Positions 1 through 5,829 of a DNA stretch of 6,021 nt are shown piece by piece. Both the position numbers and the translations under genes were made by a program. Every line of letters starts with the position of its first letter. The first letter of the stretch is position 1. This stretch comes from Nocardioides sp. (lineage in GTDB: Bacteria > Actinomycetota > Actinomycetes > Propionibacteriales > Nocardioidaceae), in the NCBI GenBank assembly GCA_025965295.1, contig JAOPXF010000293.1, forward strand, positions 1 through 6,021, given 5' to 3'. The notes under the pieces were generated by a model, which ran no database searches, was not told the DNA's origin, and saw only the letters and a program-made list of their open reading frames with translations.

Positions 1-1
1 G

Positions 2-385
2 ATCGAGGACGAGGTCATCCCCGCGTGCGAGACGGTCGGGCGCGGCGTGCTGCCGTACGTCCCGCTGGAGTACGGCCTGCTCTCCGGCAAGTACCGCCGC
101 GGCGCGGACGCCCCCGCCGGTTCGCGCGCCGCCCTCGACCCGTCCCGCGCGCAGTGGCTGGAGAAGGCCGACTGGGACCGGATCGAGGCCGTGACGGCGT
201 ACGCCGCGAAGCGAGACCTGTCCGTCCTCGACGTGGCGATCGCGGGACTGGCCGCCCAGCCGGCCGTCGCCTCCGTGATCTCGGGCGCGACGTCCGGCGA
301 CCAGGTGCGAGCCAACGCGGCCGCGCTGCGCTGGGAGCCCACCGAGGCCGACCTCGTCGAGCTCGACGAGATCACCGTCGACTGA
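2..385 (+). CDS. Aldo/keto reductase, C-terminal part (5' end outside window)
   Basis: This is the last 127 codons of an NAD(P)H-dependent aldo/keto reductase, a cytoplasmic TIM-barrel oxidoreductase acting on aldehydes or ketones. The reading frame is open from base 2 and stops at TGA 383-385. Seen in the sequence: a PLEYGLLSGKY segment (fragment residues 21-31), matching the family's 'PL..GLL.GKY' strand and loop, and SVISGATSGDQVRAN (91-105), matching the C-terminal cofactor-binding segment in which a conserved S/G-A-x-x-x-x-Q-x-x-x-N binds the 2'-phosphate/adenine side of NADP. The tail 'LRWEPTEADLVELDEI' is also typical. An internal GTG at 47 lies inside the conserved region and is not a start. 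The catalytic Asp-Tyr-Lys-His residues lie in the missing N-terminal part, so activity and substrate cannot be judged. The family assignment is firm; the subfamily is unknown. Confidence 0.9.
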   Translation: MEDEVIPACETVGRGVLPYVPLEYGLLSGKYRRGADAPAGSRAALDPSRAQWLEKADWDRIEAVTAYAAKRDLSVLDVAIAGLAAQPAVASVISGATSGDQVRANAAALRWEPTEADLVELDEITVD

Positions 386-542
386 CGAGAACCCGGTTGA
401 CCGCCCGGCGTCCGGTGCCCAGACTCGCGGCGTGATCTGACAGCGGCCGCGTGCAACCCCGCGTCCCGGCCCCGACGGCCGAGGGTGCCGCACCGCTGAG
501 CGCGCCTTCGCACGTCCTCGCCGACCCACGAAGGAACCCGTC
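386..542. other. Intergenic gap, aldo/keto reductase to methyltransferase
   Basis: This 157-base GC-rich gap holds no credible gene. A weak promoter-like pair is visible on the + strand: TTGACC at 397-402 and CAGACT at 420-425, 17 bases apart. The second box keeps only the A and final T of the actinobacterial -10 (TAnnnT), so this is a suggestion only. No strong terminator hairpin follows the reductase stop; only 4-bp CCGG self-complementarities are present. The ribosome binding site AAGGA for the next gene lies at 531-535. Confidence 0.4.
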
Positions 543-1523
543 ATGTCACCCATCTCTCGCCCCCGTCGTCCCAGCGACATGCTCCAGCCCGACCCGGAGC
601 CCGACGTCATCCACCAGCTGCCGCTCGCCTACCTCCTGGGGATGCAGGGCGTCGCACTGTTCCGCGCCTTCAACGGGGAGTACCCGCGCGAGTGGGCGGA
701 GGCCAGGATCGCCGAGATCCGCGGGCTGCTGGACGCTGTCGACGAGATCGGGGGAGGCATCGACGTGCCGGTGATCCCGACGGCCGAGGCGTACGACGGG
801 TGGGCACCCGTCTACGACGATCCACGCAACCTCATGCTCGAGCGCGAGCAGGAGATCGTGTGGCCGATCCTTGACTCGCTGCCGGTGGGGGACGCGCTCG
901 ACGTGGCCTGCGGCACGGGTCGGCACGCGGGCCACCTGGCCGAGCTCGGCCACCGTGTGGTCGGCGTCGACTCCTCGCCCGGGATGGTCGCGGTGGCACG
1001 CGAGAAGCTGCCGGACGTCGAGCTGCACGTGGCCGACTGGCTGCACCTGCCGCTGGCCGACGACAGCGTCGACCTCGTGGTGAGCGGCCTGGCGCTGACG
1101 CATGCCCGAGACCTCGGGCCGCTGTTCGCCGAGCTCGTACGGGTGCTGCGCCCCGGTGGTCACCTGGTCGTCTCGGACTCGCGGGGGCTGCTGGACGGCG
1201 CGCGGCTCTACCCGATGGTCTTCGAGGATCGCAACGGCGACCCCGGCTTCATGCGCGCCTGGGTGCAGGCCACCAGCGCCTACCTCGAGGCCGCGCTCCC
1301 GCTCGGGCTCCAGCTGCGCGCGTGCACGGAGTACGTGGGGCACCGCGACATGGTCGACGAGTCGGGCACGGAGCTGATCGACGACGAGCCGGTCGAGCGG
1401 TGGACGGCCCGTGACGAGCCGGTCGACATCTACCTGCTGCACCCCTGGGCCCCGGCGGCCACCAACGCCAACTTCCGGGACAAGCCGTCATGCATCGTGT
1501 GGCACTTCGAGCTGCTGGGCTGA
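543..1523 (+). CDS. Class I SAM-dependent methyltransferase
   Basis: This is a cytoplasmic methyltransferase of 326 residues that should transfer a methyl group from S-adenosylmethionine to an unidentified substrate. The Rossmann core is clear. Motif I is LDVACGTGRH (119-128), the glycine-rich SAM loop. The acidic residue at the end of strand 2 is D143 in VGVDSS, which would bind the SAM ribose. VADW (163-166) contributes the adenine contact, and LRPGGHLVVSD (202-212) is the usual post-motif strand. An N-terminal stretch of about 80 residues precedes the 'YDGWAPVYDD' entry into the core, and about 110 residues follow the core, probably the substrate lid. The ATG at 543 is supported by AAGGA at 531-535 with a 7-base spacer; the next in-frame ATG (codon 13) lacks comparable support. 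The gene stands alone, converging on the dioxygenase gene with 72 bases between stops. Nothing nearby identifies the substrate. Confidence 0.9.
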   Translation: MSPISRPRRPSDMLQPDPEPDVIHQLPLAYLLGMQGVALFRAFNGEYPREWAEARIAEIRGLLDAVDEIGGGIDVPVIPTAEAYDGWAPVYDDPRNLMLEREQEIVWPILDSLPVGDALDVACGTGRHAGHLAELGHRVVGVDSSPGMVAVAREKLPDVELHVADWLHLPLADDSVDLVVSGLALTHARDLGPLFAELVRVLRPGGHLVVSDSRGLLDGARLYPMVFEDRNGDPGFMRAWVQATSAYLEAALPLGLQLRACTEYVGHRDMVDESGTELIDDEPVERWTARDEPVDIYLLHPWAPAATNANFRDKPSCIVWHFELLG

Positions 1524-1532
1524 TGGGGTCGC

Positions 1533-1589
1533 GGTTTGGTCCCCAACCGCATGTTTTCGGGTCGGATTGTTGCGGTTGGGGACCAAACC
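1533..1589. repeat. Perfect 19-bp inverted repeat between convergent genes (candidate bidirectional terminator or dispersed palindrome)
   Basis: The left arm GGTTTGGTCCCCAACCGCA (1533-1551) and right arm TGCGGTTGGGGACCAAACC (1571-1589) are exact reverse complements, separated by 19 bases (1552-1570) that are much less GC-rich than the surroundings. Beyond one mismatch, the pairing extends by GC (1530-1531 with 1591-1592). Each arm also folds on itself: GGTT-GG and CC-AACC pair around a TCC loop with one bulged T. The element begins 9 bases after the methyltransferase stop and ends 6 bases before the last base of the dioxygenase gene on the opposite strand. A symmetric stem in this position suits a bidirectional terminator. 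There is no T-run after either arm, which is common in actinobacteria. A dispersed extragenic palindrome or a small non-autonomous element is the alternative. Confidence 0.85.
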
Positions 1590-1595
1590 CCGGGG

Positions 1596-2369
1596 TCAGG
1601 CAACCTGCAGGGAGCGCTTCGACAACCCCATCCAGAACCCGTCGATCACCTGGATACCGGGCTCGTCGGGGGTCGTGGCGGCACCGAGGGTGACGAAGAG
1701 CGGCGTGTAGTGCTCGACCGTGGGGTGGGCGTAGGGCAGGCCGGGTGCGAGGGCGCGGTAGTTCGCGAGCGCGTCCACGTCACCACGGGCGAGTGCCTCG
1801 CCGGCCCACGCGTCGAACTCCTTCGACCAGCCGGGTGCGGCCGCGTCGATCCGGAACTCGGTGAGGAACGGCAGCCCGTGGGTGAGGAACCCGGAGCCGA
1901 TGATCAGCACGCCCTCGTCGCGCAGCGGCCGGAGCCGCTCGCCGAGTGCCAGCAGCTTCACCGGGTCGTGGGTGGGCAGCGACATCTGGAGAACGGGAAT
2001 GTCCGCGTCGGGATACATGATCTTGAGCGGCACCCACGCGCCGTGGTCGAGACCCCGGCTGGCGTGCTGGTGGACCGGCTTGGTGTCGGGCATCATCGCC
2101 GCGATCCGCTGTGCGAGCGCGGTGGCGTCCGGGGTCGCGTAGGTCATCTTGTAGTAGCGCGCGTCGAACCCGCCGAAGTCGTAGACCAGCGGAGCGCCGT
2201 TCGCGCTGAGGCTGACCGGGGCCGACTCCCAGTGGGCGCTGACGATCAGGATCGCCTTCGGGCGGGGCAGGTCCCGGGCCCAGGCCGCCAGCTGCGCCGA
2301 CCAGACCGGGTCGTCGAGCAGGGGCGGGGCGCCGTGGCCGATGTAGAGGGCAGGCATGCGGTTGTTCAT
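1596..2369 (-). CDS. ygiD: Class III extradiol ring-cleavage dioxygenase, YgiD/DODA type
   Basis: This is a cytoplasmic metal-dependent dioxygenase of the LigB superfamily, related to E. coli YgiD (4,5-DOPA extradiol dioxygenase) and plant betalain DODA. Such enzymes open catechol rings with O2; the true substrate here is unknown. Counting from the upstream GTG at 2375, the family histidines are in YIGHGAP (H14), VSAHWES (H48), LDHGAW (H111), SGFLTHGL (H166) and YAHPTVEHYTPL (H217, H222). H14, H48 and one C-terminal His are expected metal ligands from family knowledge. I place the start at ATG 2369 (257 residues), not at GTG 2375 (259 residues), because the ribosome binding site GAGG (2375-2378) lies 5 bases before the ATG and overlaps the GTG. 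The gene follows ung by 28 bases and probably has its own promoter. The C-terminus is complete, reaching the usual 'DGFWMGLSKRS' end. Confidence 0.92.
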   Translation of the reverse strand: MNNRMPALYIGHGAPPLLDDPVWSAQLAAWARDLPRPKAILIVSAHWESAPVSLSANGAPLVYDFGGFDARYYKMTYATPDATALAQRIAAMMPDTKPVHQHASRGLDHGAWVPLKIMYPDADIPVLQMSLPTHDPVKLLALGERLRPLRDEGVLIIGSGFLTHGLPFLTEFRIDAAAPGWSKEFDAWAGEALARGDVDALANYRALAPGLPYAHPTVEHYTPLFVTLGAATTPDEPGIQVIDGFWMGLSKRSLQVA

Positions 2370-2374
2370 GGTCA

Positions 2375-2378
2375 CCTC
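2375..2378 (-). promoter_or_regulatory. Ribosome binding site deciding the dioxygenase start
   Basis: Reading the - strand, GAGG is followed by TGACC and then ATG (2369-2367), an ideal 5-base spacer. The upstream in-frame GTG (2375-2373) shares a base with this site and so cannot use it. This favours the ATG start. Confidence 0.65.
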
Positions 2379-2381
2379 AAT

Positions 2382-2423
2382 AGTTCGATCTTCAACTTTA
2401 TTCCATCGGCAGCCTCCAGTCCA
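2382..2423 (-). promoter_or_regulatory. Candidate promoter and overlapping dyad (operator-like) upstream of the dioxygenase gene
   Basis: On the - strand, TGGACT (2423-2418) and TAAAGT (2400-2395) are 17 bases apart, each matching 4 of 6 bases of the -35 and -10 consensus and satisfying TAnnnT. The -10 box uses the TAA stop of ung. The predicted start point is near 2388, giving a leader of about 19 bases. Across the -10 box and start point lies an imperfect dyad, AGTT-N8-AACT (2397-2382), in an unusually AT-rich island. Dyads of this size and placement are typical of MarR- or TetR-type repressor sites, but I cannot name the repressor and none is encoded beside the gene in this window. Confidence 0.35.
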
Positions 2424-3090
2424 CGTTTTCGCCGCCCTGGTCGGCCAGCAGCCGGTTGACCCGGCTGAACGGGCGCGAGTCGAAGAACCCCCGGCTCGCC
2501 GACAGCGGCGAGGGGTGCGCCGACTCGGCCCAAGGGATCGGGCCGAGCATCGGCTTGAGGCTCTGCGCGTCGCGACCCCAGAGGATCGCGGCGAGCGGGC
2601 CGCCCCGGTGCGCGAGCGCGTGGATGGCGCACTCGGTGACCTCCTCCCAGCCGCGGCCGCGGTGCGAGGCCGCCTCGCCCGGGCGCACCGTGAGCACCCG
2701 GTTGAGCAGCATCACCCCCTGGTCGGCCCAGGCCGTGAGGTCGCCATGGGCAGGCGGCTCGATCCCGACGTCCGTGCGCAGCTCCTGGTAGATGTTCGCC
2801 AGGCTCCGCGGCACCGGCCGGACGTGCGCGTCGACCGCGAAGCTGAGCCCGATCGGGTGCCCGGGCGTCGGGTAGGGGTCCTGGCCCACGACGAGGACCC
2901 GCACGTCCGCCAGCGGTCGCTGGAAGGCCCGCAGCACCTGGTCGCCGTGCGGGAGGTAGGACCGCCCCGCGGCCAGCTCCGCGCGCAGGAACTGCCCCAT
3001 CAGCGCGATCCGCTCCTCGACCGGGGCCATGGCCTCGGCCCAGTCCGGCGCCATCAGCTGCCGGTCCACCAGCGACGCGAGAGTGCTCAT
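2398..3090 (-). CDS. ung: Uracil-DNA glycosylase, family 1
   Basis: This enzyme starts base excision repair by removing uracil from DNA, uracil that arises by cytosine deamination or dUTP incorporation. The latter matters in a GC-rich genome, where cytosine is abundant. The protein has 230 residues, the normal family length. Seen: the water-activating loop [12 protein letters not shown] (67-78) with catalytic Asp71 and Tyr73, GLSFAV (81-86), the uracil-binding Asn130 in [19 protein letters not shown] (169-175), and the minor-groove intercalation loop [12 protein letters not shown] (192-203) with His192. 'YPTPGH' replaces the 'YHGPGQ' of E. coli and human enzymes, as in the mycobacterial enzymes I recall. 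It starts at ATG 3090 with no convincing Shine-Dalgarno sequence, which fits the leaderless promoter proposed just upstream. The stop codon TAA lies in the candidate promoter of the next gene. Nothing links it functionally to its neighbours. Confidence 0.97.
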   Translation of the reverse strand: MSTLASLVDRQLMAPDWAEAMAPVEERIALMGQFLRAELAAGRSYLPHGDQVLRAFQRPLADVRVLVVGQDPYPTPGHPIGLSFAVDAHVRPVPRSLANIYQELRTDVGIEPPAHGDLTAWADQGVMLLNRVLTVRPGEAASHRGRGWEEVTECAIHALAHRGGPLAAILWGRDAQSLKPMLGPIPWAESAHPSPLSASRGFFDSRPFSRVNRLLADQGGENVDWRLPME

Positions 3091-3126
3091 GGCGCGACGC
3101 TATCGGGCGGTCGGGGGTTCCGTCAG
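3090..3126 (-). promoter_or_regulatory. Candidate leaderless promoter of ung
   Basis: On the - strand, CTGACG (3126-3121) resembles TTGACA at four of six positions. TAGCGT (3102-3097) fits TAnnnT, with an 18-base spacer. The last base of the -10 box sits at -7 relative to the A of the ung ATG (3090), so transcription would begin at the start codon itself. The lack of a Shine-Dalgarno sequence before this ATG agrees with leaderless translation, common in actinobacteria. The -35 box overlaps the stop codon of the upstream propeller gene. Confidence 0.4.
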
Positions 3127-4247
3127 TGCCAGTGCGCCGACCGGGGGAGGTACGGCGCCCGCCCGCGCTCGCCGACCTCGACGTCGAGGATGGCGTGGTG
3201 GGAGGTGTCGCCGGTGAAGGACTGGTTGGCGACGAGCACCCGCGTGCCGAGGAAGGTCGCCGAGGAGGGGGTGTCGAACGGGATCGCCGAGCCGTTCTCG
3301 CCGGTTCCGGGGGTGTCCGGGAAGCGCCCGAGCTCCTCGCCGTCGCCCGTGAGCTCGACCAGCTGGTTGGAGAGCCCTGCCATGGAGACGTAGACGTGAC
3401 CCGACCGCGCGATGCCGAAGCCGTCCGGCAGGTCGCCGGGCAGCGACGTCCAGAGCGTCAGGAACCGTCCGGGCCGGCCGTCCTTGCGGATCCCCAGCGA
3501 GTAGAGCTTGCCGTCGGTCGGCACGGAGCCGTCGGTGGCGGTCGACTGCTGGGTGATCAGCAGGTCGTGGCGCTTCCCGGGCCGGTAGGCGAGCCCGGCC
3601 GTGCCGAACTCCGACCCGTCGAGCGCCGCGGACGCGAACCACACCTGCGGCTTCACCGAGCCGCGCGGGATCTTCCAGATGACGGCCTGCCCGTAGTCGC
3701 TGACGTAGAGGGCGCCGCCCGGCCCCCAGGTGGCGTAGTTGGGGATCGCGGGGTAGTCGACGGCGTTCGGCGAGCAGCCGGGGCCGGTGGTGCCCGGCGT
3801 ACAGGTCGGCAGGTCGGGCAGCGTCGCCCGCCGCCGGAACTTCCCGGTGCGGACGTCGAGCGTGCGGATCGAGGCGGTGGACTTCTCGAGCAGGACCAGG
3901 CGGCCGTGCGCGTCGGCGTTCGCGACCTGCACGCCATGGTCCTCGGACAGCCTCTGGTGCGGCACGGTCCACGACCGCAGCAGCGCGCCGCCGGCCGACC
4001 ACTCGAAGACCCGCGAGTGCTGGGTGTCGCCCTGCGGGTTGGTGTAGGTGCCGGCGTAGACCCGGCCGTTGCGGTGCACGAAGGCGTACGCCGGGTAGCC
4101 GGGCGCGCCGACGCGGGCGAAGACGCGGGTGTCCCACTTCTCCCGGGGCGCGGCCTGGGCGACGGACGCGGGGGCCAGGGGGAGGAGCAGCGCGACCAGG
4201 GCGCCGAGCGCGAGCGCCCGCTTCACGGTGCCGTCGAGGAACCTCAC
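3123..4247 (-). CDS. Secreted beta-propeller protein, SMP-30/lactonase-like
   Basis: This is a 374-residue exported protein of unknown exact function. The N-terminus has a Sec signal peptide: Lys9-Arg10, a hydrophobic run ALALGALVALLLPLAP (11-26), and a likely cleavage after AQA (32). The rest shows repeated strand units of propeller type: GRVYAGTYTN (61-70), GRLVLLEKSTASIRTLDVRTG (115-135), WGPGGALYVSDYGQAVIWKI (174-193), HDLLITQQ (227-234), LPDGFGIARSGHVYVS (273-288) and TRVLVANQSF (335-344). The 'PDGF...G.VYVS' and 'GALYVSD' units resemble SMP-30/gluconolactonase/NHL propellers, but I cannot show the metal-binding catalytic set, so a binding role is equally possible. Two cysteines (149, 158) flank a Gly/Thr/Pro loop and may form a disulfide. 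I chose GTG 4247, which overlaps the oxidase stop as GTGA and has GGAG at 4256-4253 with a 5-base spacer. GTG 4226 (367 residues) is an alternative with a more standard signal peptide but no well-placed ribosome binding site. Confidence 0.7.
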   Translation of the reverse strand: MRFLDGTVKRALALGALVALLLPLAPASVAQAAPREKWDTRVFARVGAPGYPAYAFVHRNGRVYAGTYTNPQGDTQHSRVFEWSAGGALLRSWTVPHQRLSEDHGVQVANADAHGRLVLLEKSTASIRTLDVRTGKFRRRATLPDLPTCTPGTTGPGCSPNAVDYPAIPNYATWGPGGALYVSDYGQAVIWKIPRGSVKPQVWFASAALDGSEFGTAGLAYRPGKRHDLLITQQSTATDGSVPTDGKLYSLGIRKDGRPGRFLTLWTSLPGDLPDGFGIARSGHVYVSMAGLSNQLVELTGDGEELGRFPDTPGTGENGSAIPFDTPSSATFLGTRVLVANQSFTGDTSHHAILDVEVGERGRAPYLPRSAHWH

Positions 4248-4256
4248 AGCTTCTCC
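4244..4256 (-). promoter_or_regulatory. Translational coupling site between oxidase and propeller genes
   Basis: On the - strand the oxidase ends CTG TGA and the propeller gene begins GTG at the preceding base, sharing GTGA (4247-4244). GGAG (4256-4253) inside the last oxidase codons gives the propeller gene a ribosome binding site with a 5-base spacer. This decides for GTG 4247 over GTG 4226 and implies co-translation. Confidence 0.6.
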
Positions 4257-5764
4257 AGGACCTCGACCGCGGCCCGCTGCCCCGAGCGCACCGCGCCGTC
4301 CATGTAGCCGGTCCAGTACGTCGAGGTCTCGGTGCCGGCCCAGTGCACGCGGCCGAACGGGGCCCGGATCGCCGAGCCGAACTGGATCATCGTGCCCGGC
4401 GCGTAGTTGGCCACCGGGCCGCCGGTGGTCCACCTCTCGTGGGTCCAGTCGTGCTCGACGTAGTCGATGGGGTGCAGCGCCTCGTCGCCGAACAGCGCGG
4501 CGAAGCCCTCGAGGACCGCCTGGCGGCGCTTGGCCCTGCTCATCACGCCGTAGGTGCGCCAGGTGTCGCCGCCGACGAAGGCGAGCAGCACGCCCGGCTT
4601 CCCGCCGGGAGGTGTGTTGTCGAAGACCGCGCGGCAGGCGCCGGAGTCGTTGAGGCCGAAGCCGTTGAGCCCGGCCTTGCGCCAGAACGGCGTCTTGTAG
4701 ACAGCGTCGCACTTCATCAGCTGCCCCATGTCGAGGTGGCCGAGCAGCTGGCGCCGGCGGATCGGCAGCCGGGGGAACCAGTCGATGTCGAGCACGAGAG
4801 GCGGGGGAGCGGCCACGATGACCCGCTTGGCGACCACCGTGCCGCGCCCGGTGTGGACGACCGCGTGGTGGTGCTTCTGCTCGATCCGGTGCACGGGTGC
4901 CGACAGGGCGACGATGTCGCCGAGCTTGGCGGCCAGGCGCAGTGGCACCAGCTGGGAGCCGCCGACGAAGCGCCGCTCCTGGGCGCCGTGGGCGGTGTCG
5001 GAGTTGCGGGAGAACGTGCCGACGTGGCGCTCGTTGCCGGAGCAGGCGACGTACCAGAGCGTGTAGAGGAACGAGAGCTCGCTGGGGTCGGCGCCGAAGC
5101 CCGGCTGGGTCCAGCAGCGGATGAGGTTCTCGATGCCGTCCTTGTTGACGGCGTTGGCGCGGATCCACTCGCCGAGCGTCATCGCGTCCCACTCGGCCGC
5201 CCGGGGGTGGGTCCACGGGGCGTCGACCGGGATCTCCGCGGCGTACTGGTCGATCTGGGTCAGCAGGTTCGCGGCGTCCGGCAGGATCGTCGGGTCGGGC
5301 GGGACGGTGCCGGAGTACTCCATGCGGCCGGTCGTCGAGGAGACGTAGACCGAGTTGCCGGTGTTGTACTCGAGGAAGGTCGGGACCTTCAGCTCCTTGG
5401 CCAGGGCCGCGATGTGGGTCTGGGTGGGACCGATGAAGGCGCCCCCGGACTCGATCGTCTGGCCGTGCTCGCCCTTGCCGGTCAGGTGGTGGTTGAGCAC
5501 CCGGCCGCCCACCCGGTCGCGCGCCTCGACCACGAGCACGCTGTGCCCCTTGCGGGCCACCCGGCGCGCGGCCACCAGGCCGGAGATGCCGCCACCCACG
5601 ACCACGACGTCGACGTGGCGGGGCAGCGAGCCCTGCAGGGAGCCGGCCGCCGCGTCGGCGTGCGGGCCGGTCAGGCCGGCCGTGAGGGCGCCGGTGCCGA
5701 GGGCGAGCCCGCCGAGCGAGGCGCCGCCGAGCACGGTGCGGCGGGAGAGCGGGGGCTGGGTCAT
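4244..5764 (-). CDS. Flavin monoamine oxidase family protein, Tat-exported
   Basis: This FAD-dependent amine oxidase (506 residues) should oxidise a primary amine or amino-acid-like substrate to an imine/aldehyde, with H2O2 and ammonia as products, outside the cytoplasmic membrane. The N-terminus is a twin-arginine signal: LSRRTVLGG (6-14), an alanine/glycine/leucine-rich core, and a probable cleavage near ADA (36-38). Next come the dinucleotide fold VVVVGGGISG (53-62), Glu80 for the FAD ribose, and the RDRVGGR motif (82-88). LMKCDAVYKTPFW (349-361) carries Lys351, aligning with the flavin-contacting Lys of MAO-B. HWAGTETSTYWTGYMDGA (474-491) is the C-terminal FAD motif, with Tyr487 matching one aromatic-cage Tyr. 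The MAO covalent-FAD Cys and the second cage Tyr are replaced by Pro450-Val451, so FAD should be non-covalent and specificity different. ATG 5764 has AGGAG at 5774-5770 (5-base spacer). The gene overlaps the propeller gene and is divergent from a TetR gene. Confidence 0.92.
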   Translation of the reverse strand: MTQPPLSRRTVLGGASLGGLALGTGALTAGLTGPHADAAAGSLQGSLPRHVDVVVVGGGISGLVAARRVARKGHSVLVVEARDRVGGRVLNHHLTGKGEHGQTIESGGAFIGPTQTHIAALAKELKVPTFLEYNTGNSVYVSSTTGRMEYSGTVPPDPTILPDAANLLTQIDQYAAEIPVDAPWTHPRAAEWDAMTLGEWIRANAVNKDGIENLIRCWTQPGFGADPSELSFLYTLWYVACSGNERHVGTFSRNSDTAHGAQERRFVGGSQLVPLRLAAKLGDIVALSAPVHRIEQKHHHAVVHTGRGTVVAKRVIVAAPPPLVLDIDWFPRLPIRRRQLLGHLDMGQLMKCDAVYKTPFWRKAGLNGFGLNDSGACRAVFDNTPPGGKPGVLLAFVGGDTWRTYGVMSRAKRRQAVLEGFAALFGDEALHPIDYVEHDWTHERWTTGGPVANYAPGTMIQFGSAIRAPFGRVHWAGTETSTYWTGYMDGAVRSGQRAAVEVLEKL

Positions 5765-5829
5765 GTCGGCTCCTGGAGGAAGAACGTGAACATGTGTCAG
5801 TTTCGCTTTCGTACTCTACACTCGATTTC
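5765..5829. promoter_or_regulatory. Divergent promoter region between the oxidase and TetR genes
   Basis: These 65 bases separate two divergent start codons and are AT-richer than the flanks. On the - strand, TAGAGT (5818-5813) is a good -10 box for the oxidase, giving a leader of about 40 bases with AGGAG at 5774-5770; its -35 is poor. On the + strand, TACACT (5817-5822) fits TAnnnT, with GTGTCA (5794-5799) as a weak -35 at 17 bases. Its start point would fall at 5829-5830, so the TetR mRNA would be leaderless or nearly so, and no ribosome binding site is seen before that ATG. The two -10 boxes overlap. Short dyads, GTA-CTC-TAC (5811-5819) and TGA-N7-TCA (5787-5799), are possible operator halves. 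Confidence 0.45.

Noticed and set aside
397..425. Promoter-like TTGACC / CAGACT upstream of the methyltransferase
   Set aside because: The -35-like box is good, but the -10 box matches only half the consensus and the implied leader is over 100 bases. Too weak to call as a promoter.
546..1442. A 298-codon open frame on the - strand opposite the methyltransferase
   Set aside because: It is His/Arg/Val-rich shadow sequence with no motif; the + strand carries every methyltransferase motif.
1524..1600. Insertion sequence remnant or attachment site at the inverted repeat
   Set aside because: There is no transposase, no flanking direct target duplication, and no tRNA or integrase nearby. It is kept only as a repeat with open function.
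1536..2459. A 307-codon open frame on the + strand opposite the dioxygenase
   Set aside because: Its start lies inside the inverted repeat and its translation is shadow-like; the opposite strand encodes a complete dioxygenase.
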